Notes under the pieces: generated by a model
Told to the model about the DNA's origin: nothing
Database searches by the model: none
Seen by the model: the letters and a program-made list of their open reading frames with translations, nothing else
In this document: positions 18,617-26,675 of the stretch, piece after piece
Layout of the letters: each line of letters starts with the position of its first letter
How positions within the stretch are numbered: the first letter of the stretch is position 1
Made by a program: the position numbers and the translations under genes
Assembly (NCBI GenBank): GCA_026707935.1
Contig: JAPOVX010000062.1
Coordinates: 1-45,143 of the forward strand
DNA length: 45,143 nucleotides
Direction: 5' to 3'
Origin: Paracoccaceae bacterium
Lineage (GTDB): Bacteria > Pseudomonadota > Alphaproteobacteria > Rhodobacterales > Rhodobacteraceae

Positions 18617-19396
18617 GTGATCCTGATCGACAATATCAGTAAACGCTTCGGCGGATTTGCCGCCGTCGACGGGGTCAGTTTCAGGATCAGGGAAGGAACG
18701 ATAACGGGCCTGATCGGGCCGAACGGCGCTGGCAAGACCACGCTCTTCAACGTGATCGCCGGAGTTTTCCCGCCGGCGTCAGGCCGGATCTTTCTTGAAG
18801 ATGAAGACATCACCGGCGAAAAGCCGCATGCGCTTTTCCGGAAAGGTGTCCTTCGCACTTTCCAGGTCGCGCATGAATTTGCCACCATGACCGTCCGCGA
18901 GAACCTGATGATGGTTCCGGGCAAGCAAAGTGGCGAGAACCTGGTTCATGCCTGGTTCTCGAGGCGCCGCGTCGGCGAGGAAGAGCGAGCCATCGGGGCA
19001 CGCGCCGACGAGGTCATCGACTTTCTCGAACTGAACCAGGTTGCAGACGAGCTTGCCGGAAACCTGTCGGGAGGCCAGAAGAAACTCCTGGAACTCGGAC
19101 GCACGATGATGGTCGATGCCAGGATCGTTTTCCTTGACGAGGTTGGCGCCGGCGTCAACCGGACGCTGTTGCGGAGAATCGGCGAGGCCATCATACGCCT
19201 CAACCGCGAATTCAACTATACATTCTGCCTGATCGAACACGACATGGACTTCGTTTCATGGTTGTGTGACCCGGTCGTCTGCATGGCAGAGGGGCGGGTC
19301 CTCGCCACGGGTACCGCCGAAGAAATCAAGTCGAATCAAAGCGTGATCGAATCCTATCTCGGGAAAAGGTTCCGCGATGCAGGTCACGCCACGTGA
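18617..19396 (+). CDS. livG: ABC transporter ATPase, LivG type
   Basis: The 259-residue cytoplasmic ATPase powers the liv-type importer. Walker A is GPNGAGKTTLF, the Q-loop region is VLRTFQVAHEF, the signature is LSGGQKKLLELGR, Walker B is RIVFLDEVGAGVN and the switch histidine is in CLIEHDMDFV. LivG proteins usually read DEPAAGLN after the Walker B aspartate, whereas here it is DEVGAGVN. The catalytic Glu is kept. The start is GTG. Its TGA overlaps the GTG of the next gene, so the two ATPases are translationally coupled. Confidence 0.9.
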   Translation: MILIDNISKRFGGFAAVDGVSFRIREGTITGLIGPNGAGKTTLFNVIAGVFPPASGRIFLEDEDITGEKPHALFRKGVLRTFQVAHEFATMTVRENLMMVPGKQSGENLVHAWFSRRRVGEEERAIGARADEVIDFLELNQVADELAGNLSGGQKKLLELGRTMMVDARIVFLDEVGAGVNRTLLRRIGEAIIRLNREFNYTFCLIEHDMDFVSWLCDPVVCMAEGRVLATGTAEEIKSNQSVIESYLGKRFRDAGHAT

Positions 19397-20097
19397 GTTG
19401 CCTGCGCGCACTGGACATGACGGGCGGCTACGGCGAGGTCGACATCCTGCACGACTGTTCGATCACGGCCGAGCCCGGCAAAATCACGGTCATTGTCGGG
19501 CCCAACGGAGCTGGCAAGTCGACTGCCATGAAAGCGATGTTCGGACTCATTGAACTTCGCAAGGGAACGGTCGAGCTTGACGGGAAAGACATCACGCCGC
19601 TCGCACCCCAGGAACGGGTGGCGCTCGGCATGGCTTTTGTCCCCCAAACCGGAAACATCTTTCCATCCCTGACAGTTCGGGAAAACCTGGAAATGGGCGC
19701 CTTTCTGAGGTCCGATGACATCAGGCCCGCCATGGAGCGGGTCCTCGGCCTGTTTCCGGCCCTGGATGTCAAGAAAAACCAGGCCGCAGGGGAACTCTCC
19801 GGCGGGCAGCGCCAACAGGTTGCGTTCGGCCGCGCACTCATGACCGGACCGAAGATGCTCATGCTGGACGAGCCGACGGCCGGGGTGTCCCCTGTCGTGA
19901 TGGACCTGCTGTTCGATCTCGTTCTCGACATCGCCGCTACCGGAATCGCTGTCCTGATGACCGAACAGAATGCCCGGCACGCCCTCTCGATCGCGGACCA
20001 GGGCTACGTCCTTGTACAGGGCAGAAACCGGTACACGGACACGGGCCGATCGCTTCTCGAGAATCCCGATGTCAGGAAATCGTTCCTTGGCGGTTAG
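19393..20097 (+). CDS. livF: ABC transporter ATPase, LivF type
   Basis: The 234-residue ATPase is the second motor subunit. Walker A is GPNGAGKSTAMKAMFGL, the Q-loop region is GMAFVPQTGNIFPSLTVRENLEMG, the signature is LSGGQRQQVAFGRAL, and Walker B is MLMLDEPTAGVSP. The switch position reads MTEQNARHAL, with Gln before Asn as is normal for LivF. It starts with GTG overlapping the livG stop (GTGA). The gap of about 100 bases to the first permease gene contains small palindromes such as CCCGGTACCGGG but no clear terminator. Confidence 0.9.
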   Translation: MSCLRALDMTGGYGEVDILHDCSITAEPGKITVIVGPNGAGKSTAMKAMFGLIELRKGTVELDGKDITPLAPQERVALGMAFVPQTGNIFPSLTVRENLEMGAFLRSDDIRPAMERVLGLFPALDVKKNQAAGELSGGQRQQVAFGRALMTGPKMLMLDEPTAGVSPVVMDLLFDLVLDIAATGIAVLMTEQNARHALSIADQGYVLVQGRNRYTDTGRSLLENPDVRKSFLGG

Positions 20098-20199
20098 GGA
20101 TGCACACGCCCGTGCTCACCAAGTGCTTCCCGGTACCGGGGGAATCCTGCGCGAAGCATCCGGGCCGGGCCCAATCCCGTGCCGCGGGAGTCTATTGAA

Positions 20200-21210
20200 A
20201 TGGACGTTCTGAACGGGGTCGTCCTCCTGGCGAATTTCGTCATCGTGCCGGGTCTCGCCTACGGCAGCCAACTTGCGCTCGGTGCCCTTGGCGTCACCCT
20301 GGTCTACAGCATCCTCAGGTTTTCCAACTTCGCACACGGTGACACCATGGCGTTCGGAGCCATGATCGCCGTCCTGTTGACATGGTGGCTGCAGTCGACG
20401 GGAATCTCGATTGCGCCGCTGCCGACGGCGCTGGTTGCGTTGCCGTTCGCCGTCGTTGCAACGGCGGCCATGGTTCTCGTGATCGACAGGACGGTATATC
20501 GGAGCTTTCGCCAGACGAAATCCGCACCGGTCGTTTTTGTCATCGCGTCGGTCGGGGTCATGTTCATCCTGAACGGCATCGTTCGCTTCGTGATTGGTCC
20601 CGGCGACCAGAGATTTGCCGATGGCGCCCGGTTTATCGTCCGGGCACGCGACTTCAGGCAAACCTTCGGCCTGGAGGAAGGCCTCACGATCAAGGTCAGC
20701 CAGTGCATCACCCTGCTGACGGCAGTCGTAACCGTGGTCGTCCTGTTCTGGTTTCTGTTCCGCACGAGAACCGGCAAGTCGATGCGGGCCTATTCGGACA
20801 ACGAGGACCTGGCCTTGATTTCCGGGATCAGCACCGAGCGCGTCGTGTTCCTGACCTGGGTCATTTCCGCTGCCCTCGCCTGCCTCGCGGGCACCCTGTA
20901 CGGTCTCGACAAGAGCTTCAAGCCGTTCACGTATTTCCAGCTGTTGCTGCCGATATTTGCCTCGGCGATCGTTGGCGGACTTGGAAATCCATTTGGTGCC
21001 ATTGCCGGCGGCTTCGTCGTCGCCTTTTCCGAAATCTCCATGACCTATGCCTACAAAAAGTTCCTGGGCTACCTTTTGCCCGACGCTCTCTCTCCGTCAG
21101 GCCTCATGCAACTGCTCTCGACCGAGTACAAGTTTGCCGTCAGCTTCATGATCCTGGTGCTTGTCCTGATCTATCGGCCAACCGGAATCTTCCGGGGCAG
21201 GTCGGTGTGA
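20200..21210 (+). CDS. livH: ABC transporter permease, LivH type
   Basis: The 336-residue inner-membrane protein has about eight hydrophobic segments. The family marks are GLAYGSQLALGALGVTLVYSILRFSNFAHGD near the N-terminus and ALACLAGTLYGL and FASAIVGGLGNPFGAIAGG in the C-terminal half. The ATG at 20200 follows GGGAG. A GTG 21 bases upstream is in frame but would put extra residues before the first membrane segment. Its TGA shares one base with the ATG of the following permease gene (TGATG). Confidence 0.9.
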   Translation: MDVLNGVVLLANFVIVPGLAYGSQLALGALGVTLVYSILRFSNFAHGDTMAFGAMIAVLLTWWLQSTGISIAPLPTALVALPFAVVATAAMVLVIDRTVYRSFRQTKSAPVVFVIASVGVMFILNGIVRFVIGPGDQRFADGARFIVRARDFRQTFGLEEGLTIKVSQCITLLTAVVTVVVLFWFLFRTRTGKSMRAYSDNEDLALISGISTERVVFLTWVISAALACLAGTLYGLDKSFKPFTYFQLLLPIFASAIVGGLGNPFGAIAGGFVVAFSEISMTYAYKKFLGYLLPDALSPSGLMQLLSTEYKFAVSFMILVLVLIYRPTGIFRGRSV

Positions 21211-22517
21211 TGAAAGGCAGGGAAATTGGCAGACTGCCCGCGCTTGCCATGATGGCGGCCCTGCTGGTTTCCGTCGGCCTGCTCCAGAGCTGGAACGTCG
21301 CACTCTCGATTCTCAACCTTTGCCTGATCTCGGCAATCATGGCGATCGGCGTCAACATTCAATGGGGATACGCCGGGTTGTTCAATGTCGGCATCATGGG
21401 ATTCGCCGCTCTCGGGGGTCTTGCAGTCGTGTTGGTTTCCACGCCCCCGGTTCGCGAAGCCTGGAGCGCCGGCAGCGGCGGATTGCTGGCGGCCGCCATT
21501 GTCGCCGGCACCGGTTGCCTTCTTGCCTTTGTCGCCCACAAGAGGCTTCCGCCCGGCAGGACAAGGACGCTCTCCATACTCGCCGTGCTTGTGGTCAGTT
21601 ATTTTCTCGCACGGTGGTTCTTTGGTCCGGCAACCGATGCGGTCGAACGTATCGAGCCGGCCAAAACCGGATTCCTGGGCGGTCTCGGCCTGCCGGTTAT
21701 CCTGTCCTGGATCATCGGGGGCATGCTGGCCGGAGGCGCTGCCTGGTTCATCGGTAAAATCGCCCTCGGCTTGCGTTCCGACTACCTCGCCATCGCCACG
21801 CTCGGAATATCCGAGATCATCGTTGCGGTCCTGAAGGGCGAAGACTGGCTGACCCGCGGCGTCAAGAATGTGGTAGGGCTGCCGAGGCCGGTTCCGTACG
21901 AAGTGGAATTGCAGGACAGGGACTGGCTCAAGGCCTTTGCCGAAAGCACGAACGCGGACCTTGCGTCACTGTCTTCGATCATCGTGAAGTTGACGTACTG
22001 TGCCTTGTTCGCAACCGTGCTGGCGGTGGTTTTTGTCTTGTCGGAACTGGCGCTCAAGTCCCCGTGGGGCCGAATGATGCGCGCAATCAGGGACAATGAG
22101 ACTGCAGCGAACGCCATGGGCAAGGATGTCACGGGCCGGCATCTCGAGGTATTTGTCCTTGGCTCGATTGTCGTCGGGCTGGCGGGAGCGATGCTGACGA
22201 CGCTCGACGGCCAAATGACGCCGGCAAGCTACCAGCCATTGCGGTTTACCTTCCTGATCTGGGTCATGGTCATTGTTGGCGGTTCGGGGAACAACTGGGG
22301 GGCGGTTCTCGGCGGTTTCCTGATCTGGTTCCTCTGGGTCGAGGCGGAACCGGCCGGCCTGTTCCTGATGGACTTCCTGACGGCCTGGCTTGATGAGGAC
22401 AGCGGCCTTCGGGCGCACCTGATCGACTCCGCCGCGCACATGCGACTTCTGACAATGGGGTTCCTGTTGATTCTTGTTCTCCGCTTTTTCCCGAAAGGCC
22501 TGATTCCGGAGCGGTGA
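21210..22517 (+). CDS. livM: ABC transporter permease, LivM type
   Basis: The 435-residue membrane protein is the partner permease. It contains the LivM block AIMAIGVNIQWGYAGLFNVGIMGFAALGG and the coupling region SPWGRMMRAIRDNETAANAMGKDV. Near the end it has FTFLIWVMVIVGGSGNNWGAVLGGFLIWFLW. An extra hydrophilic stretch around residues 210-245 (EDWLTRGVKNVVGLPRP...LQDRDWLKAFAEST) makes it longer than many LivM proteins. The frame stays open far upstream inside livH, but ATG at 21210 is the only start that fits the family. It closes the five-gene importer operon. Confidence 0.9.
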   Translation: MKGREIGRLPALAMMAALLVSVGLLQSWNVALSILNLCLISAIMAIGVNIQWGYAGLFNVGIMGFAALGGLAVVLVSTPPVREAWSAGSGGLLAAAIVAGTGCLLAFVAHKRLPPGRTRTLSILAVLVVSYFLARWFFGPATDAVERIEPAKTGFLGGLGLPVILSWIIGGMLAGGAAWFIGKIALGLRSDYLAIATLGISEIIVAVLKGEDWLTRGVKNVVGLPRPVPYEVELQDRDWLKAFAESTNADLASLSSIIVKLTYCALFATVLAVVFVLSELALKSPWGRMMRAIRDNETAANAMGKDVTGRHLEVFVLGSIVVGLAGAMLTTLDGQMTPASYQPLRFTFLIWVMVIVGGSGNNWGAVLGGFLIWFLWVEAEPAGLFLMDFLTAWLDEDSGLRAHLIDSAAHMRLLTMGFLLILVLRFFPKGLIPER

Positions 22518-22614
22518 CGAATGGGTTTCGAATCTGCATCCGTCACCGGCCGGGCGACGAAAGAATGATCCGGACCCGGTCAAGACCGACTGGCACGGAA
22601 GGGATCAACTGGCC

Positions 22615-23520
22615 ATGATCGCGGTTTTCTTCGGCGTCGGAAGCGCGATTTCCCTCGGCATCGCCGACTATCTCGCAAATCGAAATTCCGTGCGGATCGG
22701 GGCCGATCGTACGCTTTGCGGCATGCTCGCCGTCGGGACCGTTGGCCTCAGCCTCCTGGGAATCGCCACGGGAACATCGATCCCGCTCGAACCGGTGGCT
22801 GTCGCCTATGTTCTCATCCATGGTGTCTGCCTTGCCTTGGCCCTGTTGACGTTCTTTGCCGCACTCGCCCGCGGGCCAGTCAGCGTCGTCGCACCCATCG
22901 TCGGGGCCCATCCCGTCATTGTCGTGGCTTTTGCGGTTGTATCTGGGCGCACGCCCGACCTTGCGGAATCTGCCGCGATTGCGGCAATCATTGTTGGAGT
23001 CGTTCTGATCGGAGCCGTCACCCCTGGGCCGCAAACCGAATCCGGTCCCGCGCCGAAGCAACGGTCCGTACTGCCGCCGACTCCCCGGGTGACCGGGTCC
23101 ATCCTGGTACTGGCCGGTTTTGCCAGCGTCGTCTACGCAATCGCCGTGATCACCGGACAGGAGGCATCCGCCCGAACGGACGGATTCGTCGCGCTCTGGA
23201 TGGGGCGAACCGTCGGCTTCCTGTTTCTGCTGGCATTGCTGCTGCTTCGTCGGCGCGACGTCTATTTCTGGCGTCTTCCGGCACAACGACAGGGCATCAT
23301 TGTCGCCCACGGATTTCTCGACACGTTCGGATTCTTCCTGCTGTTCGCGGGAGGGATGACCCGAAATCCCGAATTCACCGCCGTCATTTCATCGACATTC
23401 AGTGTCGTTACCGTCATTCTTGCCTGCGTCCTGCTCGGCGAACGCATGGCCCGGCTACAGATTTTCGGTCTCGTGCTGATCGTGTCCGGCGTTGCGATGC
23501 TTGGCTACGCCGGTGCGTGA
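22615..23520 (+). CDS. EamA/DMT-family permease
   Basis: The 301-residue membrane protein has about ten hydrophobic segments arranged as two EamA repeats of the drug/metabolite transporter superfamily. Repeat one ends around AAIIVGVVLIGAV and repeat two around ISSTFSVVTVILACVLLGERM...GLVLIVSGVAMLGYAGA. DMT proteins export or import amino acids, nucleosides and other metabolites, so the substrate is unknown. It follows livM by about 100 bases in the same direction and could be a late operon member. Its last 88 codons are duplicated at 30718-30983. A small hairpin (CGTGAA-TTCCG-TTCACG, 23523-23539) follows the stop. Confidence 0.88.
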   Translation: MIAVFFGVGSAISLGIADYLANRNSVRIGADRTLCGMLAVGTVGLSLLGIATGTSIPLEPVAVAYVLIHGVCLALALLTFFAALARGPVSVVAPIVGAHPVIVVAFAVVSGRTPDLAESAAIAAIIVGVVLIGAVTPGPQTESGPAPKQRSVLPPTPRVTGSILVLAGFASVVYAIAVITGQEASARTDGFVALWMGRTVGFLFLLALLLLRRRDVYFWRLPAQRQGIIVAHGFLDTFGFFLLFAGGMTRNPEFTAVISSTFSVVTVILACVLLGERMARLQIFGLVLIVSGVAMLGYAGA

Positions 23521-23538
23521 ATCGTGAATTCCGTTCAC
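23255..23538 (+). repeat. Direct repeat copy A (284 bp)
   Basis: This segment covers the last 88 codons of the DMT permease gene plus 18 bases after the stop. It is repeated in the same orientation at 30718-31001, offset by 7463 bases. I count six mismatches over 284 bases. After GAATTCCGTTCAC the two copies diverge abruptly, though weaker similarity continues into the following antitoxin region. Confidence 0.93.
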
Positions 23539-23655
23539 GCTTATCCGGGGCGAACAGGACCAATACAGGAAAAGCCGGGTTGTGAAACCGGGCACGACGA
23601 GATTTCAACACGACACGACACCGTTTCGGGAAAAACCTGCTCATTTGACCGTACC

Positions 23656-23671
23656 TTGACATGACCATGTC
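23656..23671 (+). promoter_or_regulatory. Promoter -35 and inverted repeat of the decayed antitoxin gene
   Basis: TTGACA at 23656-23661 lies exactly 7458 bases before TTGACA of the intact antitoxin gene, the same offset as the two start codons. It overlaps a perfect inverted repeat, GACATG-AC-CATGTC (23658-23671), in the position where the intact copy has TATCATATGATA. This looks like a preserved operator in front of a dead gene. Confidence 0.5.
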
Positions 23672-23695
23672 ATGTGGCCCGCGCTTTCATGACAC

Positions 23696-23875
23696 ATGGA
23701 GACGGACATGCCGGAGTCCATCCACGGTGCTTCGAGACCGGTGTCGTGCAGTCCGTTGCTGATCGTAACGAGATTGCCGTCATCGAGATGGCCGTCGTGC
23801 ACGCAGCCGATGCAAAATCATTTACGACACGAAAAAAACTCCACAATGACAATGATTTACACGTCGAAAAAACCA
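23696..23875 (+). pseudogene. Decayed Xre-type antitoxin gene (left copy)
   Basis: ATGGAGA at 23696 corresponds to ATGGAGA of the intact antitoxin at 31154. After about 15 codons the similarity continues in another frame: VVQSVADRNEIAVIEMAVVHAADA here matches VRPVSDSDKTAVIVKAVVRVADA of the intact protein. Soon afterwards the reading frame is lost in an A-rich stretch, and no helix-turn-helix end, toxin-binding domain or RES toxin follows. It lies behind repeat copy A just as the intact antitoxin lies behind copy B. The product is surely non-functional. Confidence 0.65.
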
Positions 23876-24080
23876 TATTCGGAACGGCAGTCGACGAATG
23901 GAAGGATTCGAACCCGTGTTGAGCGGGCAGGTGGCCGAGGACTGCTCGTCGGCGACGACTGGAGGACCGGTACTCGGGAAATCCGCAACACCCTCGGGAT
24001 CCGTATCGGACGCGATCCATGGGTTTGCCGCGGTTGCCAGCGGCCGTCACCCGATCATGACGGCCGCCTCCGGGCGGTCT

Positions 24081-24947
24081 TCAACCGGTCAGTCCCAGCA
24101 ACCGGGCCGCGTTACCGCCGAGGCACCTGTCGCGTATGTCATCGCTGTCAAAGGGAAGGGTCTTGAACGAACGCACACTTTGTCCGAGAGGCCTGACCGG
24201 GTAGCTGCTGCCGTACAGGAACCGGTAGCTCAGGAAGCCGTTGGCTGCACGAAAGTAGTCGTCGCTGCCGGGCAGTCCGGGAACGTTCACGTAAATGTCG
24301 GGTATCAGGTAGACGTTTGGCCGCTGGAACGCGACACCGCACATCACGGCGGCCCAGGGAAAGGCAGCATGTGGAACGACGATCGTCAGGTCCGGAAATT
24401 TCTGGGCAACGCGGTGAATGTGCACTGGCATGCTGTAGCCGACATCCGGGCCGACATAGATGCTTGACGTCAGTGACACGATCAGCCCGCGCTCTGTGCA
24501 TTTCTCGTAGATCGGATAGAGCCGTTCGTCATCATCGTACAGCGGCGGTTCCGACCAGCCGTTGTCCAGCGCGGCGCCCTTGAAGCCGAGGTCCACGCAG
24601 CGATCTATGTCCTCGAGAGCGCCGTTGACATCGACGCCGTTGAGCCCGCCGAAGCACACGAAACGCCCGGGAAACAGGTCCCTGAGCTCGACGAGTTCCT
24701 CGTAAGGAACCGAACCGTGGGGACCTCCCGCCTTCCGACCCATGGCAACGGCAACATCGATGCCCGCCTCGTCGAGTTCCTCCACAAATGCGTCGATCGA
24801 TGTCTCTTCGTAAGACCGGTACGGAGGCTCGATGTTGGTGAACAACGGCGAAGCCGTTACCGGGTCGGGGTTCTGCGGACGCGGATTGTAGATTCGCAGT
24901 TTTGCGAAACTCTTGAACGGGGGTCGTACCCGAAAATCTATAACCAT
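24081..24947 (-). CDS. Amidohydrolase-fold protein with altered metal site (paralog 1)
   Basis: The 288-residue product has the shape of the amidohydrolase-2 (PF04909-like) TIM barrel, but the hallmark metal ligands are missing. The H-x-H after strand 1 is Arg6-Val-Arg8 (DFRVRPPFKSF). The strand-5 histidine position reads IVSLTSS, and the usual GSDYP with the catalytic Asp is GSSYP (246-250). His193 (VVPHAAFPW) remains. A very similar paralog lies three genes upstream (25821-26675), sharing RPPF, DNGW/DPGW, PNVYLIPD and NVPGLPG-type blocks. ATG follows GAGGAGG. It is the last gene of a six-gene operon with an ABC importer and an SDR, so it probably acts on the imported compound. It may be a non-metal hydrolase or lyase; the reaction is unknown. 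Confidence 0.8.
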   Translation of the reverse strand: MVIDFRVRPPFKSFAKLRIYNPRPQNPDPVTASPLFTNIEPPYRSYEETSIDAFVEELDEAGIDVAVAMGRKAGGPHGSVPYEELVELRDLFPGRFVCFGGLNGVDVNGALEDIDRCVDLGFKGAALDNGWSEPPLYDDDERLYPIYEKCTERGLIVSLTSSIYVGPDVGYSMPVHIHRVAQKFPDLTIVVPHAAFPWAAVMCGVAFQRPNVYLIPDIYVNVPGLPGSDDYFRAANGFLSYRFLYGSSYPVRPLGQSVRSFKTLPFDSDDIRDRCLGGNAARLLGLTG

Positions 24948-24998
24948 TGAGACCTCCTCATTGACTCGTATCGTTTGGCCGAAAACCGGGCCCGGCTG

Positions 24999-25751
24999 TC
25001 ATCGCATCGCCAGCAGCCCTCCATCGACGTAGATGCTTGAACCGGTGATGAAACTCGCATCCTCGGTCGCCAGGAATACTGCAAGTCCGGCCACATCTTG
25101 GGGCGTACCGAAGCGGCCGAGCGCCACGCGCGCCAAGGACCGTTGGCGTTCCGCCGGGTCGGACAGGCGCTCCTGGTTCAGCGATGTCAGCACCGGGCCC
25201 GGTCCAATCGCGTTCACCCGGATTCCGAGTGGCGCCAGGGCGGCGGCAAAACCTTGCGTCAGGGCACGCACACCTCCTTTGCTGGCCGTATAGTGGACGC
25301 TCGTTGCGCGGGACACCACGGCGGATGTCGAGGAGATGTTGATGATCGAGGCATTCGTGTGTGGCTGCATGTGCGGCGCAAACACCTGTATCGTGAGAAA
25401 TGTCCCCGTGAGGTTGACGCCGATGATCCTGTTCCATTCCGTTTCCGGCAACTCCAGCGCCGGATAATGGCTGTTGACCCCCGCGCCATTCACGAGAATG
25501 TCGATCCTGCCGGCCCATGACTTGATTTCCCGCGCAACCCTTTCGGTGTCAACCCGGCTGGTCACGTCCAGTTCGAATGCGCAGGCAGATTGTCCATCGG
25601 CGTCAAGTTCGGCGGCGACGGCGCGCGCGCGAACCGCGTCGATATCCACGACCGCGACCCTTGCGCCCTCTGCGTGCATCCTCCGGGCGATCCCCGAACC
25701 CAACCCGCCTGAGCCGCCGGTGACTGCCGCCGCCTTTCCCTCAAGCCGCAT
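24999..25751 (-). CDS. Short-chain dehydrogenase/reductase
   Basis: The product of about 250 residues is a classical NAD(P)-dependent SDR. The cofactor site is TGGSGGLGSGIA, an acidic residue follows strand 2 (VVDIDAVRARA) and suggests NAD preference, and NGAG stabilises the sheet. The catalytic set is Ser140/141 (NISSTS), Tyr154 and Lys158 (YTASK), counted from ATG at 25751. A TTG at 25769 would add six residues. The C-terminus FITGSSIYVDGGLL is typical of the FabG/glucose dehydrogenase-like group. It sits between the two amidohydrolase-fold genes, 51 and 69 bases from them, and so likely oxidises or reduces an intermediate of the same pathway. Confidence 0.9.
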   Translation of the reverse strand: MRLEGKAAAVTGGSGGLGSGIARRMHAEGARVAVVDIDAVRARAVAAELDADGQSACAFELDVTSRVDTERVAREIKSWAGRIDILVNGAGVNSHYPALELPETEWNRIIGVNLTGTFLTIQVFAPHMQPHTNASIINISSTSAVVSRATSVHYTASKGGVRALTQGFAAALAPLGIRVNAIGPGPVLTSLNQERLSDPAERQRSLARVALGRFGTPQDVAGLAVFLATEDASFITGSSIYVDGGLLAMR

Positions 25752-25820
25752 GAGAGTCAGGGTCCGCAACCGGGCATGTATGCGATCCGTGGCATGGTCG
25801 AAACCGTGCCGGGCACCTCA

Positions 25821-26675
25821 TCATGTCTCCCCCAGGAATTCGAGAAGATTTGTCCGGAGTATGGCGTCGCGGTTCGGTTCGGGAATCCCGGCCTCGTCGA
25901 ATCCGGACATGGACGCTTCGAGGGATTGCGAGGGATAGGCGGTGCCGAAGATGATCTTCTTGCACAGGATCGGGTGCCTTCCCGCTTCGACAAGGTCCGT
26001 GCGGCCAGGCAGGCCCGGGGTGTTCATGTACAGGTCCGGAATCAGCCAGACGTTCGGCAGCTTTGCGGCGACCGCCAGCATGGGAGTCACCATCGGCCAG
26101 GACGCATGGCTGACAACGAGCCGCAGGTTCCCGAAGTCCATGGCAACGCGCTGCAGTGTACAGGGGTCGCAGAAACTGAGGTCCGGACCGGAGTTTATAC
26201 TCATGGAGACGGATACGGGAACGCCCCTGGCTTCGCAGTATGCATAGACGGGGTAGAACGCCGAATCGTTGACCCGCAGGGGTGGATTCAGCCAGCCCGG
26301 GTCGAGCGCAATGCCATCGAGGTTCATTTCCTCGATGCAGCGCATGGTTTCCTTGAGGTTTTCCAGTGGAGTTGCTTCACCGACTCCGCCGAATGTCCAG
26401 AACCTGTCGCCATGCTCTCGTCGCAACGAGGCGATGGTGTCGTTCGGGATCCAGGCATTGGTCGCTGTATGCCGCCCCATTGCAAGCCCCCGGCTAATGC
26501 CGACTTCATCCATCTCCGAAAACAGTGCTGGCATCGAGCGTTCGGAAATCGAAGCCGGCGGGACCGCGTAGCTGACGAGGCCCTGTTTCATCTTCGTGTT
26601 GTAACGCGGCAGGTTCAGGAATTCCCCGAAAGGCGGGCGAATCCTCGCGTCAAAATATCCATCTCTGTTGCTCAT
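25821..26675 (-). CDS. Amidohydrolase-fold protein with altered metal site (paralog 2)
   Basis: This 284-residue protein is a diverged paralog of the one at 24081-24947. It again has Arg11-Ile-Arg13 (DARIRPPFGEF) where amidohydrolases have H-x-H, VSVSMSINSGP at strand 5, and GTAYP (244-248) where the catalytic Asp would be. His190 (VVSHASWPM) is kept. Shared blocks include LDPGWLNPPL and PNVWLIPDLYMNTPGLPG. Its ATG overlaps the TGA of the ABC ATPase gene (ATGA), so it is coupled to the importer. Two such proteins in one operon may form a heteromer or act in sequence. The chemistry is unknown and probably metal-independent. Confidence 0.8.
   Translation of the reverse strand: MSNRDGYFDARIRPPFGEFLNLPRYNTKMKQGLVSYAVPPASISERSMPALFSEMDEVGISRGLAMGRHTATNAWIPNDTIASLRREHGDRFWTFGGVGEATPLENLKETMRCIEEMNLDGIALDPGWLNPPLRVNDSAFYPVYAYCEARGVPVSVSMSINSGPDLSFCDPCTLQRVAMDFGNLRLVVSHASWPMVTPMLAVAAKLPNVWLIPDLYMNTPGLPGRTDLVEAGRHPILCKKIIFGTAYPSQSLEASMSGFDEAGIPEPNRDAILRTNLLEFLGET

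Noticed and set aside
20382..21209. In-frame upstream extension of livM to 711 residues
   Set aside because: The extra 276 codons run inside livH in another frame and have no LivM similarity. ATG at 21210 fits the family start and the TGATG junction.
23898..23945. GGATTCGAACC followed by GGTGGCCGAG, resembling tRNA T-arm (minus strand) and tRNA-Ser 5' end (plus strand)
   Set aside because: The T-stem does not pair well around the loop, the two fragments are on opposite strands, and no anticodon arm or acceptor stem can be folded. Probably chance, though a remnant of an integration site cannot be excluded.
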